A stretch of DNA of 32,143 bases from Didymodactylos carnosus. Its lineage: Eukaryota > Rotifera > Eurotatoria > Philodinida > Philodinidae. The notes under the pieces are model-generated. The model searched no databases. It saw nothing but the letters and a program-made list of their open reading frames with translations, and was not told where the DNA came from. Both the position numbers and the translations under genes were made by a program. Of this stretch, positions 1-10,487 are shown piece by piece. The first letter of the stretch is position 1, and every line of letters begins with the position of its first letter. Where the stretch lies: contig CAJNOQ010001396.1 in the NCBI GenBank assembly GCA_905250885.1, positions 1 to 32,143 of the forward strand, in the 5' to 3' direction.

Positions 1-367
1 ACGAATTTTTTCTTATTTTTTTAGTCAATATTTGACTCAGTTTTTATGACATTAATTGATTATATACAAGAGAATAATTTGATTATATTATTTCTTTGTG
101 CTAAATTAATATCAATTTTATCGAAACGTAGACGATTATATCTCTCATTTTTTTCTTTTCTTTCTTTCCCCCGACATGCAGACAGGCTGAACGGCTAAAC
201 ATTCCTATAACAGTAACAGATTATTAGCAGAGTAATGAAAAAAATTTAAGCTCGTAATTCGCTGTTTTTATCGAGATACAATGTGACTGTGTTTTCTGTC
301 TTACAGTTTTCAATCGATAGAAAAAAATTCATAACTCTGAAAGAAGAGGCATGAACTCAAATCCTTT
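1..367. other. AT-rich non-coding sequence, no gene seen
   Basis: No open frame of useful length and no recognisable RNA or repeat. The stretch leads into the first copy of the 270-bp direct repeat. Confidence 0.6.
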
Positions 368-639
368 TAGGCTTTTTAATGGAACAATACCTTCTATCGA
401 ATCGGCGTATTTTCATTCAGAACGGGCTTGGACACCTGGAGAGGTTCCTTTGTTAGTGAGATACGCTTTTTTTAAAGAGAATATCATAGGCGGGCTAAGT
501 TTGGATTTAACCTTATCAATTATCTGAATTTTAAGGGCAGTTTTCCGAAGGTTATGGGCTATGGTGTAACGATTGGGCATATACTACACTTTGCTGTGAT
601 TCAAATTATATGTATTAACGCATGCTACAGAATAAATGT
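368..639. repeat. 270-bp direct repeat, copy 1
   Basis: This stretch recurs almost unchanged at 910-1180, about 541-542 bp downstream in the same orientation. The shared part begins around a TTTTTAATGGAACAATACC sequence and ends at AGAATAAATGT. Differences are a handful of substitutions and one- or two-base indels in T runs, for example near 470-485. Sequence on either side of the two copies is unrelated, so the ends look like element borders. It carries no convincing coding frame and no terminal inverted repeat that I can see. It may be a short non-autonomous mobile element or a local segmental duplication. Confidence 0.85.
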
Positions 640-909
640 CATTTTGCATTTTAAAGAAAATTGTTTGTTAGACCGATAAGGCTTTCCGACTCAAAGGGTT
701 TTTCAACGGTGCTAGTAAACTCAAAAGGGTTTAACAGTCATTTTCGTAAACCTTTTACTCTACTAAGCCTTTTTTTAGGGTTTAGTGAGGTACATTTTTT
801 TAGAGAGTAGAAGTTTACGTGTATAACTCCATTGATATTATTCATTTCAAAACCAAGCCAAACATTCTCATCAAACTTTCAGTTTTTTTTCATTCATTTA
901 AGGGCATAT

Positions 910-1180
910 TAGATTTTTTAATGGAACAATACCTTCTGTCGAATCGGCGTATTTTCATTCAGAACGGGCTTGGACACCTGGAGAGGTTCCTTTGTTAGTG
1001 AGATACGCTTTTTTTTAAGGGAACATCATAGGCGGGCTAAGTTTGGATTTAACCTTATCAATTATCTGAATTTTAAGGGCAATTTTCCGAAGGTTATGGG
1101 CTATGGTGTAACGATTGGGCATATGCTACACTTTGCTGTGATTCAATTATATGTATTAACGCATGCTACAGAATAAATGT
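910..1180. repeat. 270-bp direct repeat, copy 2
   Basis: Second copy of the sequence at 368-639, at well over 90% identity by eye. A 68-codon open frame (970-1176) exists only in this copy. Small indels in T runs break the same frame in copy 1, so I do not treat it as a gene. Confidence 0.85.
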
Positions 1181-1851
1181 TATCTTTAGTATTTTTTGAT
1201 CGTATAAACTTAAACTTATTTTTAAAAGGTTTCTGAGTTTATTTCATTCTCTACAAAAAAACATGTGCCATCGGTTCATTTTAAACGCGTTCTTCAACAC
1301 AAACAACGATTTTTTCCAAAATTCACCAGAGAAGAGGAGAATTTTACTTTTTTGCCTTGACGTAGAAAATGAAATGGAGTTATTGAACTTTCTCTGTTCG
1401 GGGAAGAACTATTCTGCTTTAACTCTATCTCAAAATGTTTGATTGTGACCGTGTTATAAAAATTTTCCCAACTGCAACAAAACTGCAGTTGAAAGCGTTG
1501 ATTTTTGACGAAATCGATAGAAGAAAAAATTCTGCCCGAACTGTTTGTAATTATGAATAGTTTTGAATATAATCAGTTAATAGAGCCTTTCAAGCGCTCT
1601 TTATTATTATATATCACAAAATATGACGAGTGAAAATTTTAAAAAACTGTGTTTGAGGTTAGAAAATTGTTAAGATTGAAGCTTCGTCGTATTTCCTCTA
1701 TATTTATTTTTTATCTATACAGTATATAGATGAAAAATGTCCGATATTCCCTTAACTGAGAGGTCTTATAAAACAAATTGCCTGTTTGTTTGTTTGTCGA
1801 CACATGGCAAGAAGCAAAAACAAATAAACTGTGTAAATGAAATTTTATAAG
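1181..1851. other. Non-coding spacer with a fragment resembling the 2.4-kb hairpin region
   Basis: No gene is visible. Around 1197-1275 there are two short blocks that resemble 2389-2450. One is a TTCTCTACAAAAAA..CA block in the same orientation. The other is an ATCGT-TAAACTTA-TTTTTAAAAG block in the opposite orientation. This suggests pieces of one repeat family. Confidence 0.4.
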
Positions 1852-2063
1852 TAACTGGATCCCTCGAGAACTGTTTTTCTCACAATATCGAAGAACTCGA
1901 AAAATGTGCACAAACTGTGTTAAAAGCGTCAGAGAAATTCTCAAATGACAACATTCTCCCTGTTAATATCCCCAAAACGAAAGCGCTCCTTGTTCACAGC
2001 GTTGTAGCTCCTAAGAAACCTCAATTCACATATAAAGGGTTTCTGATTTGCCTGGATTTCTGA
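1852..2063 (+). pseudogene. Non-LTR retrotransposon reverse-transcriptase fragment
   Basis: The frame read from about 1852 to the TGA near 2063 encodes a piece typical of the region after the catalytic YADD box of LINE reverse transcriptases. A helix containing EELEKCAQ is followed by an N-x-L-x-x-N block, PKTKALLVHS and APKKPQFTYKG. The frame has a stop immediately upstream (TAA) and ends where the 'FKYLG' part of the enzyme should begin, so it is truncated at both ends. It may be the upstream part of the relic at 2613-3655, with the join decayed. It is clearly dead. The family within the non-LTR class is not determined. Confidence 0.6.
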
Positions 2064-2348
2064 TAAAATTTACAAATGAACTATCTCAATGTTAGAAAAA
2101 AAAGAAATAAACTATGTAAACAAAATTTTATAATTACAGATTCAGATATAAAAACAAAAAACGCAAAAGCAATTCAGTGCGCTTAAAAAATATATCAATT
2201 AAAATATCTCATTTGAGAATTCAGCGAATAAAGAAAAATAGAATAAAAATTTGTTTTAAAAAATGATGTGATTTGAAGTTCGAACCAAAATTATTGCTGT
2301 TACTTTATCATCTATTCCATCAGTCAAGGAATAGAAAGCACCGTCAGA

Positions 2349-2418
2349 GGGCGACAACTTGTGTTTTTTGTAGAGAATCCCATATAGCATTCTCTACAAA
2401 AAACACAAGTTGTCGCCC
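2349..2418. repeat. Perfect 30-bp inverted repeat (hairpin, 10-nt loop)
   Basis: Arms 2349-2378 and 2389-2418 are exact reverse complements over 30 bp, starting GGGCGACAACTTGTG, around the loop CCCATATAGC. Perfect arms point to recent origin or to selection for a hairpin. No flanking element was recognised. Confidence 0.95.
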
Positions 2419-2612
2419 AGCAGATCTTTTAAAAATAAGTTTACACGATTAAAAAAAAAAACTAATAAAAAAATACTAAGAGTGATATTTATTCTGCCGC
2501 ATCTGTTAAACTGATCAAGCAAAGATATTTATCAGAATATTTTAGAAAAGTAGGTAAACACCTTTTTTATCAATTAAGAGATAGTTTGTCGGCCGATTGA
2601 AATAGCTAATAG

Positions 2613-3655
2613 GTGGTATGGTACGTGGCTGAACCATCAGATACGAACTTCACCATGCATATACAAGTTCACTTGGATTTACTTGAACAGTGGAACTTCA
2701 GCTCACAAAATTCAAAGAACAAGCCTACGTACTTTTTTCTAACCCTCAGTGGTAACCCGCTATGCAAAGTTTCGAGTCATAAACACCTGGAACTGCTACT
2801 ATTTCAAGAATCGCTACAGTGGGACAATCACATCCATTACATCCTGAATAAAAACAAAAGTAGAATGAGTATTTTTCGTATATTAAGCACAATCCTACTG
2901 AGACCACTTCTACGTCGGATTATTCTTCATACATATGTTAGTTGTTGAAAATAGTATTCAAATATATTGCTGTACAGACGCCTATAGTCTTCATATTTTA
3001 CGACAGAAGCAGCACTAATCATATTCGCTGCAATTAGAGGAACTAGTTGAGGGAAGTTGGAGAAAGATCTGGAACTTCCCACCATCGATCAACTGATTAA
3101 CTATGTGAAGATGTAATTCTTTCACAAACTAGTGAATGGGTATTCACATATCTCATTGAATTTCAAAACACATGTCGATCAACAAGACACTCTCACGTCA
3201 CCACATCATTCTCATACAAGGCAAAAAAAACTATAATAAATCTAATAAATCCTTCCTTTCAAGTTCAATAAATGCGTGGAACAAACTTCCTAGTACACTT
3301 CGAGATATGTTTGATCCGCAGGCTTTCTCACAAACTTACAAAGTTCATCTTAATTTTCCTTTTAAATTGCCATCCTGTTATGACAGACAGTAGCAACACG
3401 CGAACTAACATGGTCAGATGTCGCACGAGACTGGGTATCAATCATCTAGCAGCCGATCAATTTAACCGTGATTACACTACTAATCAGAACTTCAAAGCAT
3501 GTTAAGTTCCTGAAACGGCATGTCACTACTTTCTATACTGCAACGAATACTAATATTCGTAATTCATTCATATCTAGCATGCCATAACGAGGCAATGGAA
3601 TTCATACAACTCTATATTGATAAAATTTTCAAGATTAGCAGAAAGAATTCAGAAA
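2613..3655 (+). pseudogene. Decayed LINE C-terminal region (reverse-transcriptase thumb to C-terminal zinc-knuckle-like motif)
   Basis: Reading through several frameshifts and stops, the plus strand gives the usual order of the C-terminal half of a non-LTR retrotransposon polyprotein. First comes an SHKHLELLLFQESLQWDNHI block (the 'KYLG...W..HI' region, 2770-2840). Next is an AALII..AIRGTS..KL segment with FFHKLVNG (about 3010-3140), then SSSINAWNKLPSTLRD with QAFSQTYKVHL (about 3260-3345). The last blocks are TRLGINHLAADQFNRDY (about 3425-3470) and ETACHYFLYC (about 3510-3540). Stops and frame changes separate nearly every block, so the copy is inactive. It ends with a 41-bp sequence (3611-3651) that is repeated inverted at 5412-5452. 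Superfamily not assigned. Confidence 0.75.
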
Positions 3656-4449
3656 TAAACATCAAGCTTTTTTTTAATTCATGAATTCAGAAATTGGAAT
3701 CACCTTTTTCCAATTTGAGGAATATTCAGAAATTGAGAGACACTTTTTATTTTTTTCAATTCAAAGAATACAAAAAATGAAAAAATGACTTGTTTTTAAA
3801 CTTTTCGATTTTTGTATTCAGGAATTGAAAAAGATCGTTTTTTCCTAGTTGTTTACATGTTAAATGTTCAGAAACTCAGCATACTGATTCACAAATACCG
3901 ATGCGGTTAGAATGAAGCTTGTTTGTAACCATGGTGAAGCACGGAGTGGCGTAGGAAGATGAGAGTGAGCCATCACCCAACATTGAATCATACGCTATAG
4001 CAGAAATGCCACCTGAAAATCTTTGAATAACTTTGATTATATAGTGGAATTAATATGAAATTCTGAGTTCTGGAAGAAAATTTAGATTGAACGCATAACA
4101 AGAATTTTTTTGAATTCTGCAGTAAAAATGAGAATTCCGATTTGTAATTTCGTTAGAAAAAAGAAATCTGAATAAATATTCAGAAAAAACTTTGTGACAG
4201 ATACTCTGTGAGGAATTTCCAGCAGAATTGATCTGGAATTCGAGAATTGAGACTTTCACTTTGTTGTAGTTTGTCTGGACATACAAACTATTTTTGAGTC
4301 ATTACAGATGTAGAGCAAACATTTTTCTACAAAATGAGACGTCACATCTCGGATGAGACGTTACATCCGGTGGCATGCTGTTTTTCATCAGCTCATATTA
4401 GTGGAGAAAAAATGGGTATTATGTACAGGAAAAGACATTTTTCTGAAAA
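3656..4449. other. Non-coding sequence with diverged short tandem motifs
   Basis: No gene seen. The motif ATTCAGAAATTG, or a close variant, recurs near 3684, 3723 and 3817. Two adjacent 19-bp units of the form ATGAGACGTCACATCTCGG, differing at about three positions, lie at about 4333-4371. These look like decayed local duplications. Confidence 0.4.
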
Positions 4450-4655
4450 CTGCACATGAATCAATGCTAGCTACTTATGTCAAAACTTGCTATAAATTCT
4501 TTTTTCCTAACCGTTTAAAATAGATCTTTTTAAAAACAAAGTTAGACAAGCTCGTGAAAGGTACCCTGAACGGATTTATATGATTTTTAGACGGTTAAGA
4601 GAAAAGAATTTATAGCAAGTTTTGACATAAGTAGCTAGCATTGAGTCATGTGCAG
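4450..4655. repeat. Foldback element: 71-bp inverted arms around a 64-nt loop
   Basis: Arms 4450-4520 and 4585-4655 are reverse complements with about five mismatches. They share GCTAGCTACTTATGTC and TTGCTATAAATTC. Outside the arms a further AAAAGACATTTTTCT block (near 4431) recurs inverted near 4702-4716, so the inverted structure extends outward with an insertion on one side. There is no transposase frame inside. It could be a MITE-like foldback element or a local inverted duplication. Confidence 0.9.
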
Positions 4656-4955
4656 CTTTTAAATGCAAAACTAAAAAGGTTCATTAGCGAAAAGTAGGAG
4701 AAAAATGTCTTTTTGGCTGTGAATTTACTAAAAACACAGAAAGTTAAAAAAAGTAGGAGAAGTAGGAGAAAATTCAGAAAGGAGGATATAGTAGAACGGT
4801 TTTACAGAAAAGTAGAAAAAGTGTTTACGAAGCCTGATACTGTAAAACAGAAAAGGAAAGACGTAAAGCTATATATAACAATAATACTATCCTTACTTGT
4901 GAAATCGTTTAGTAGATACAATATACTCAATAACACTAGTATAGACGAATAGATA

Positions 4956-5372
4956 TTAGTCTCTAGATAGGAAAACTTTTAGTAACAAAAGATTAAGATT
5001 TGTGGGTAGGGGCGGGTCTATAGTTGAGAACTTTTGCTGTGAGACAGAACGCGGTGAGCGGTATAACACACAATGTAGAAAGTAGTGCTGAACTGTTTCT
5101 ACACATCCGCATGCACAAGTATTAGATCTGCATAAATTTCTTTGGTTTAAATCATCGTTAAGCGTTGAAAAATTAGCGCGGATTCTGTTAAAAACAACGT
5201 CGCTAAAACGATTAATATTGTAGACACGATAATGAGATGTTTTTACATTGTAAAACATAGAAATGTGCGTACGAAAATTTTTGAAAGAACTATATTTTAT
5301 ATGGTCAGGAAGTGTTGACCATTTTTTTAAAGTATAAATAAAGAATAAATTATTTGCGCAAGCAGAATCTAA
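4956..5372 (-). pseudogene. LINE C-terminal fragment on the minus strand
   Basis: An open minus-strand frame of 138 codons runs from 5372 to the stop at 4956. It starts in a WSTLPDHIKYSSFKNFRTH block, the conserved 'W..LP..I...SF..F' part of LINE C-termini. It then carries NRIRANFSTLNDDL and a cysteine/histidine cluster CACGC...ETVQHYFLHC, the zinc-knuckle-like end of the protein. There is no start codon at the real beginning. The frame joins an upstream segment (SRLAERIQELARPRK, about 5400-5450) only through a frameshift. It belongs to the same broad class as the relic at 2613-3655 but is in the opposite orientation and better preserved. Confidence 0.75.
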
Positions 5373-5411
5373 AGTTGTTTGTTGTCTACTTTACGTGGAC
5401 GTGCTAATTCT

Positions 5412-5452
5412 TGAATTCTTTCTGCTAATCTTGAAAATTTTATCAATATAGA
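5412..5452 (-). repeat. 41-bp perfect repeat shared inverted with 3611-3651
   Basis: The minus strand here repeats 3611-3651 exactly, around GATAAAATTTTCAAGATTAG. In both places the same frame is open (ILIKFSRLAERIQ). It sits after the zinc-knuckle-like block in the plus relic but before the WSTLPDH block in the minus relic, so the two copies are arranged differently. Confidence 0.85.
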
Positions 5453-5460
5453 ATTCTGTG

Positions 5461-7584
5461 AACTCCCCTCCTTCTTACTCTAACTGACAGAGAATAGTCA
5501 AACTCGCATGTTTCACTAACTCCTCCACTTCTAAAATCAAAACTAATCATAGTTTGCTTCTGTTCGGATCTCATAGGCTTTCAAAAGTTGAAAACCTCAA
5601 AATAGCAGAGTACGCTCAAGAGTACTCGAAGCGTTTCCCCTAATTTACATGTTTTTACTCGTTCTCTCCTTGTACCATCGTTATTCATATTTACTTGTCT
5701 GTTGCTGTGTTATATAGCTATTTACCTTTATACATGACTAATGCTTAATGCTATGTGTGTTCTAACTTATTCACTTTTATCTTCTTCACCACCTTAATAC
5801 CATAACAAAAACAGTAGACAAGGAGAATGATTTTTTTGTATTAATCCGTGTAAAATAAATTGTTCAATTACTATGCTTTCTATTTTGAAACGGATAGTAG
5901 TTCTTTTTTTTTCTTAGTAGTACAACGGTAAGATTGCAGAGCCTCATATAGTCGAGCGGGATATCGCATTTTTATGAAAAACTTTACATTATTTTGAGTC
6001 TCGAAGTGGCAACTCGAGAGCTCAATAATGTTTTAGAAGGAAGATTTAAACGAAAAAAAAGAAATTTACAGTGTTTGTTATGGATCTATGCTCATCTTAG
6101 AGTGTGTATGCATGTTCTGCTATACATAAATATTGTCAGGTGCTGCTCAGCTAAACATTAATATCAAGTCAGAAAGAATTAAAGACGACGAATAATAGAC
6201 AGACGTGTTATCCGTTCTGCTTGTTTTGCATCTATATTTTGGAAAAACATTGCGCTTTCGCTCACATTTGAATATAATATGTAACGTAAGTGGACGTTTC
6301 GGAGAACTCCCCTCGTCGAGGCTAAAGTTTTTTCTATCGTTGTTTTTCACCTGTGATAAATTTCTATTCACCCTGACATACCTGCTCTGTCTTACGCATT
6401 GTTTATTGTTATGAGCTGTTCGCTGCTACAGATTATGACGGTAATGACTAAGTAAATGAAAAAGAGTTACTTCAATAAAAATAAATAAAACTATAACTTT
6501 GAACGTTCCTGGAATAATATCTGAAGATTATTTGTCCTGGAAAACTTCTTTTTCTTATCTATCTAACAAACAATTTTCTTTAAAATGGAAATTAAATGAA
6601 CGTGAATGACTAAATAGATTTCAAGATAAATTTCTTTTTCAAATAGATACTACATGTTACGGATGATGCTTTCGCTTTATAGCTTATATATGAGCATCGC
6701 CTCAATTCTTAGCGTTCGTTTGATTCCCATTTTAAAAAGAACTGTTTGCTCTAGAGAATGAGAGGTCTCGGAGTTCTGTGTGAGCTTCCGTCCCCAGACT
6801 ATAATCTTACCAAAACATCACTGACTTATGAAAAGGTGGGTCGCTATGTAGATAGGCCTTGATGCGGCTTTATACATTCGTTGTAAATTTCGTTTTTTCA
6901 GATATTGTATTATGTGATGTTTTATTTTCTCTTCAAACGGATTCTCAAATGAGATTCATATTATCGTCGAAAATGAAATTTTTGCCACCGTATATTTCTG
7001 CTTAATTAAGACTTATATATCAACAAGAGACTACTAAAAACCGCATGTACTTATTTTTGAAAAATAATTATATAAATAACCTTGAAATAACTAAATCGTA
7101 ATATTTTTTGCTAATGATATCTCTATACATGTAAGTACAGAATGAAAGTTATTGTAATGTTAATTTGATGTACATTCATGTTGGTTGGTGCTTATTGATG
7201 CGTAGAACGTTAAATATTTGACAAATGTATATCCAGTTTATATCTGATTATGTTACGGCATATTAATGACTTGTAGGTCCAAGTGACTCAGACAGGCACG
7301 AAGAAATTTGTCATTTGCAAATGAATATTTTCTATACTGACCTCTTTGACTATTTCATTGTGATCAGGTACGAGATGATGAACGAACTAATAGACTATTG
7401 TTTTCTATTGCTTAAACGAAATGTTAGTTTGTTTCAGAACAAATGAAATTGGTGAAAACAATAGAGTTAACGAACATTAAGTTACCAAATCAACCAAGTC
7501 ATTCATTCATTTGCTTCATGTCAGAATTATCGTATTCTCTCTGTTTTCAGATATTTAGAGATGATTTGTTAATTTTTCCTCAAA
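5461..7584. other. 2.1-kb stretch without a recognisable gene
   Basis: Only short overlapping frames on both strands, none with domain-like content. No tRNA, rRNA or tandem array was seen. It presumably contains the promoter and any 5' untranslated exon of the gene that starts at 7638. Confidence 0.5.
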
Positions 7585-7607
7585 AGTATTTATTGAAACT
7601 CTTGCAG
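7585..7607 (+). promoter_or_regulatory. Splice acceptor in the 5' leader of the 418-residue gene
   Basis: A pyrimidine-containing stretch ends in CTCTTGCAG at 7607, 30 nt before the ATG at 7638. An in-frame TAG lies between the acceptor and the ATG, so this is leader, not coding sequence. It may serve a 5' untranslated intron or a spliced-leader trans-splice. Confidence 0.45.
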
Positions 7608-7637
7608 ACCATCCGAAAATAGAATTTGGTGCTGAGT

Positions 7638-8692
7638 ATGGGAGCAAGATTTAATAAATTTAATCGTAATGGCGAAAGAAAACCAAGGAAAGAAAAACGA
7701 GGAAAGAATAAATACAGGCTAACTCCAGAACGTTCGAATAGCCACGATAATGATTTACAAGCTTTGCATGCAAATGCCATGAGTCAATCAGTATGGTCAT
7801 CAAAATCACTTCAAGATGTAAATAAAAACTATAACGGTATGTTAACATACGAAAGAAAGTGGTTGATTTCACTTTCTTAAAATCGATTATCAAGTTTAGA
7901 TCATCCAGGAGCTCCTCTTACTTATTCCTATTATAATGATTTTGATCGTCAGCAAAATGAACTGCAGACATGGCAAGAAAACAGTACTTCCTATCCATCG
8001 AATTCGGCAATATTAAAACCATCTTTAGCCAATCCTGGATATGATCAAAGTGTAACACTTTCCGCACCACAAAGAGACTATGATGAATTGCGATCGTCAA
8101 AAAAAGACGGAAAAAAAGTTCAGTTTGCCGAGCACCTTTATCCTGAAATGCATCATAAACTACAGACACAGAATCACTTGACTTATCCGACTGATTCACA
8201 AAATCCATTCACGCAACGTCTACTAGAATCGATTTCATTACAAAATGTGTCAGCAAATCAAAATTTTCAACAACAACCTCAACATCAGCACCAATTACAA
8301 CAACAGCCATCTCTCAAAAACGACCTAGCAAGATCATCTCAAATGTTAACGGAAAATTTAAGTGAGGAAAAAAGGCGTTCAGTAGTTAAAAAAGGGCTCG
8401 CAAATGATCGACCAAAAGCTGTTTATGTCGATATCGATCATCGTGCTACAATGGAAATGAACCATTCTAAAACAAAACCGGTGAAACCAACACAAAAAGC
8501 AATAACAATTAATATCGGGGATTCCGAATCACCTTCTAATCATCAACGTCATCGTTCACAAACAAAATCAGATGCAACGAAGACATTTGAACAATTTCAA
8601 GCAAAAATTTCAAATCCAAAACGAAATCGTACAGCTAATCACGATAGTTCGGCTTTAATTGAAAATGAATTACGTCCATCGAAACCACTACC

Positions 8693-8731
<39 letters not shown>

Positions 8732-8957
8732 TAATTTACCTGAATTACGATCTCGACGAACCAATTCACCTCATAAAACTCAAAGTGGTCATACTCGACG
8801 AGTAATTATAGATAAAACAGACAATAAACAAGTATCGAGAACACGGACAGACATACCGACTGCTAATAGTGGTATTAGATTAAAAAATACCACTGTTCCA
8901 CAAACGGTTACGAATGAGGTCGTTCGTTCCAATAATCGATTACGTAAAACGGGTTGA
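7638..8957 (+). CDS. Unrecognised, probably disordered basic/glutamine-rich protein (2 exons)
   Basis: Two exons, 7638-7836 and 7900-8957, are joined across a 63-nt intron (GTATGT...TTTAG). The join is in frame and gives 418 residues ending at TGA 8955-8957. The start is fixed by the in-frame TAG upstream and the ATG 30 nt after a splice acceptor. Residues 9-27 are very rich in lysine and arginine and could be a nuclear localisation signal. Residues 138-142 are KKVQF followed by AE, which fits the RVxF docking motif for protein phosphatase 1 (K-[VI]-x-F). Residues 332-343 are 12 glutamines, all CAA. The rest is rich in Q, N, S, K, R and P with no membrane segment, signal peptide or folded domain that I recognise. 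Function is unknown. A PP1-regulatory or scaffold role is only an inference from the one motif. It converges on talin downstream. Confidence 0.75.
8694..8729 (+). repeat. Pure (CAA)12 microsatellite encoding polyglutamine
   Basis: Twelve uninterrupted CAA codons lie inside the 418-residue gene. An uninterrupted trinucleotide run is expected to vary in length between alleles. Confidence 0.9.
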
Positions 8958-10307
8958 GAAACATATTTATCAATTCGTTTTAAAAGAATGCGTATTCGAT
9001 GGTTGAAAAAATGTATTTTGTATATATAAAGTAAATGGAAGAATCAACATAAAATGAGTTGACAAATGAAGTTAAAAAGCTATATAAGAGTAGTCTCTAT
9101 TGATTGAGAATGTTATATCAATTTGAAATTATCTTCATCCTATAAAAAATGTATTTGACTGGAAAACCGATAAGTAAAAATTCTTGAAAATGTCTATAAT
9201 CTTTGTGCCACACTTTGTCAGAACAGCACAGACAGAGACATCTATTCAATAATTTATTATTGTTCATAAAACTACTTTATTTTGTGAACATATGTGCGGT
9301 AGTAATAGAAATTCAATAATCCAAGTAAAAAAAATTTCGTTTTAGCTTGGGAAGTTGCTTATGAATGCAAAAGTAAATGATTCAATATTATTGCATCTAG
9401 ACATATTTGTAAAAAATTTACCCATATTTTGACAATAGACAGAAGGTCAATAGTTCGTTTTATTAATTGTTTGTAAGCAAGTAAAACTGAAAGAAAGAAA
9501 ACGCTTATAATTATTTAAAAATGATAAGAAAATCATGTGAACCTACATGCTGTCTTATAGTGAACTAACAACATCATTTGATCCTGTTTCTTTAAATGTT
9601 TTTCTAATTTCACATATACGTATCAAAAGACTAGGAGGCGAATTTTATCTATTATTCTACTTATTTCATCTGTTCAAACAAATTGAAATCAATTATTAAT
9701 GATAGAAACTTTTTAATTCATCTGCTGGGGGTCGTATCACGAAAAAGCTTAAGTCAGACTTAAGTTTTTTTGTGATACGGCTCCCTGATAAATTAGAACA
9801 AATTAATGTACTGCGAGGAAAGACAGACTAATCGAAAACACAACACATATTAGACAAATGCTTTAGTAACAGTACAGAATAATGAAATAACTTATTTGTT
9901 TATTTTTATTCCATGAGCCAATGTATCTTGTCCAGAAAGATTGAATAATGCAAATTTTCCACAAGACATTTCTCTAAATCTGAAATCTAGTTCTCATCAT
10001 TTTGAAATAAACAAATTCAAGATGAATTGGTCTTTCATGAATTGATAAATCATTTTGAAGAACTTTTAGACACGGAATATGAGAAATTATTTTTAATAAT
10101 TAATTTTTATCGTTATAATTATTATCAACTTAAACAAGAAGTGGTAAATCGTTCCACTATCTTTAGGTATAAAAACGTAATAAAAAAATTTCAAACATAT
10201 ATAAATGTAGAAAAAAAGTTTTGTTTTTTTGAAAAACAATTCAAAAAGAAAATAGGTTTCAACAAACTCATAAAAAAGTAATACATAACAAAAATGTTTA
10301 GAACCAT
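8958..10307. other. Convergent intergenic region between the 418-residue gene and talin
   Basis: It holds the 3' flanks of two converging genes and the palindrome at 9727-9784. A short lysine/tyrosine-rich frame around 10027-10281 has no ATG and an in-frame stop just upstream. No RNA gene was recognised. Confidence 0.5.
9727..9784. repeat. Palindromic hairpin, about 28-bp arms
   Basis: Left arm 9727-9755 and right arm 9757-9784 pair around a single A, with a few mismatches. The inner part CTTAAGTC-A-GACTTAAG is perfect, and the outer parts share CGTATCAC and its complement. This looks like a short foldback or MITE-like insertion. Being between two converging genes, it could also influence transcript ends. 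Confidence 0.85.
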
Positions 10308-10321
10308 ACACACACACACAC
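10308..10321. repeat. Short (AC)7 microsatellite
   Basis: A simple AC/GT run in the presumed 3' untranslated region or downstream flank of talin. Confidence 0.9.
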
Positions 10322-10487
10322 GGTCGCGCATGCACACTAAAAAAAGAAATTCACTAAAACTAGCTTCATTTCATTGGATTCAAAATATACAAGAAAAAAC
10401 TAAAAGCAACAGAAAATTATACAAAAAACTGATGGCAACAAAAACTGAGATTGCACTTATGTCATAAAATTAAGAATTTGAAAATGA

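Noticed and set aside
970..1176. 68-codon frame in the second direct-repeat copy
   Set aside because: The same frame is broken by small indels in the first copy, so it is not under coding constraint.
4713..4952. 79-residue lysine/arginine-rich open frame on the plus strand
   Set aside because: It lies antisense to the 3' flank of the minus-strand LINE fragment, is composed of simple AAG/AGA-rich sequence, and shows no domain.
5920..5975. tRNA-like start (AGTACAACGGTAAGATTGCAGAG)
   Set aside because: No TTCGA arm, no acceptor stem pairing and no anticodon stem could be formed.
7918..8208. 96-codon minus-strand frame
   Set aside because: It is the antisense shadow of exon 2 of the 418-residue gene.
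10027..10281. 84-codon frame that reads like protein at its start (ELINHFEELLDTEYEK)
   Set aside because: It has no ATG, an in-frame TGA immediately upstream, no convincing acceptor joining it to another exon, and decays into lysine/phenylalanine-rich sequence. It sits between two convergent 3' ends.
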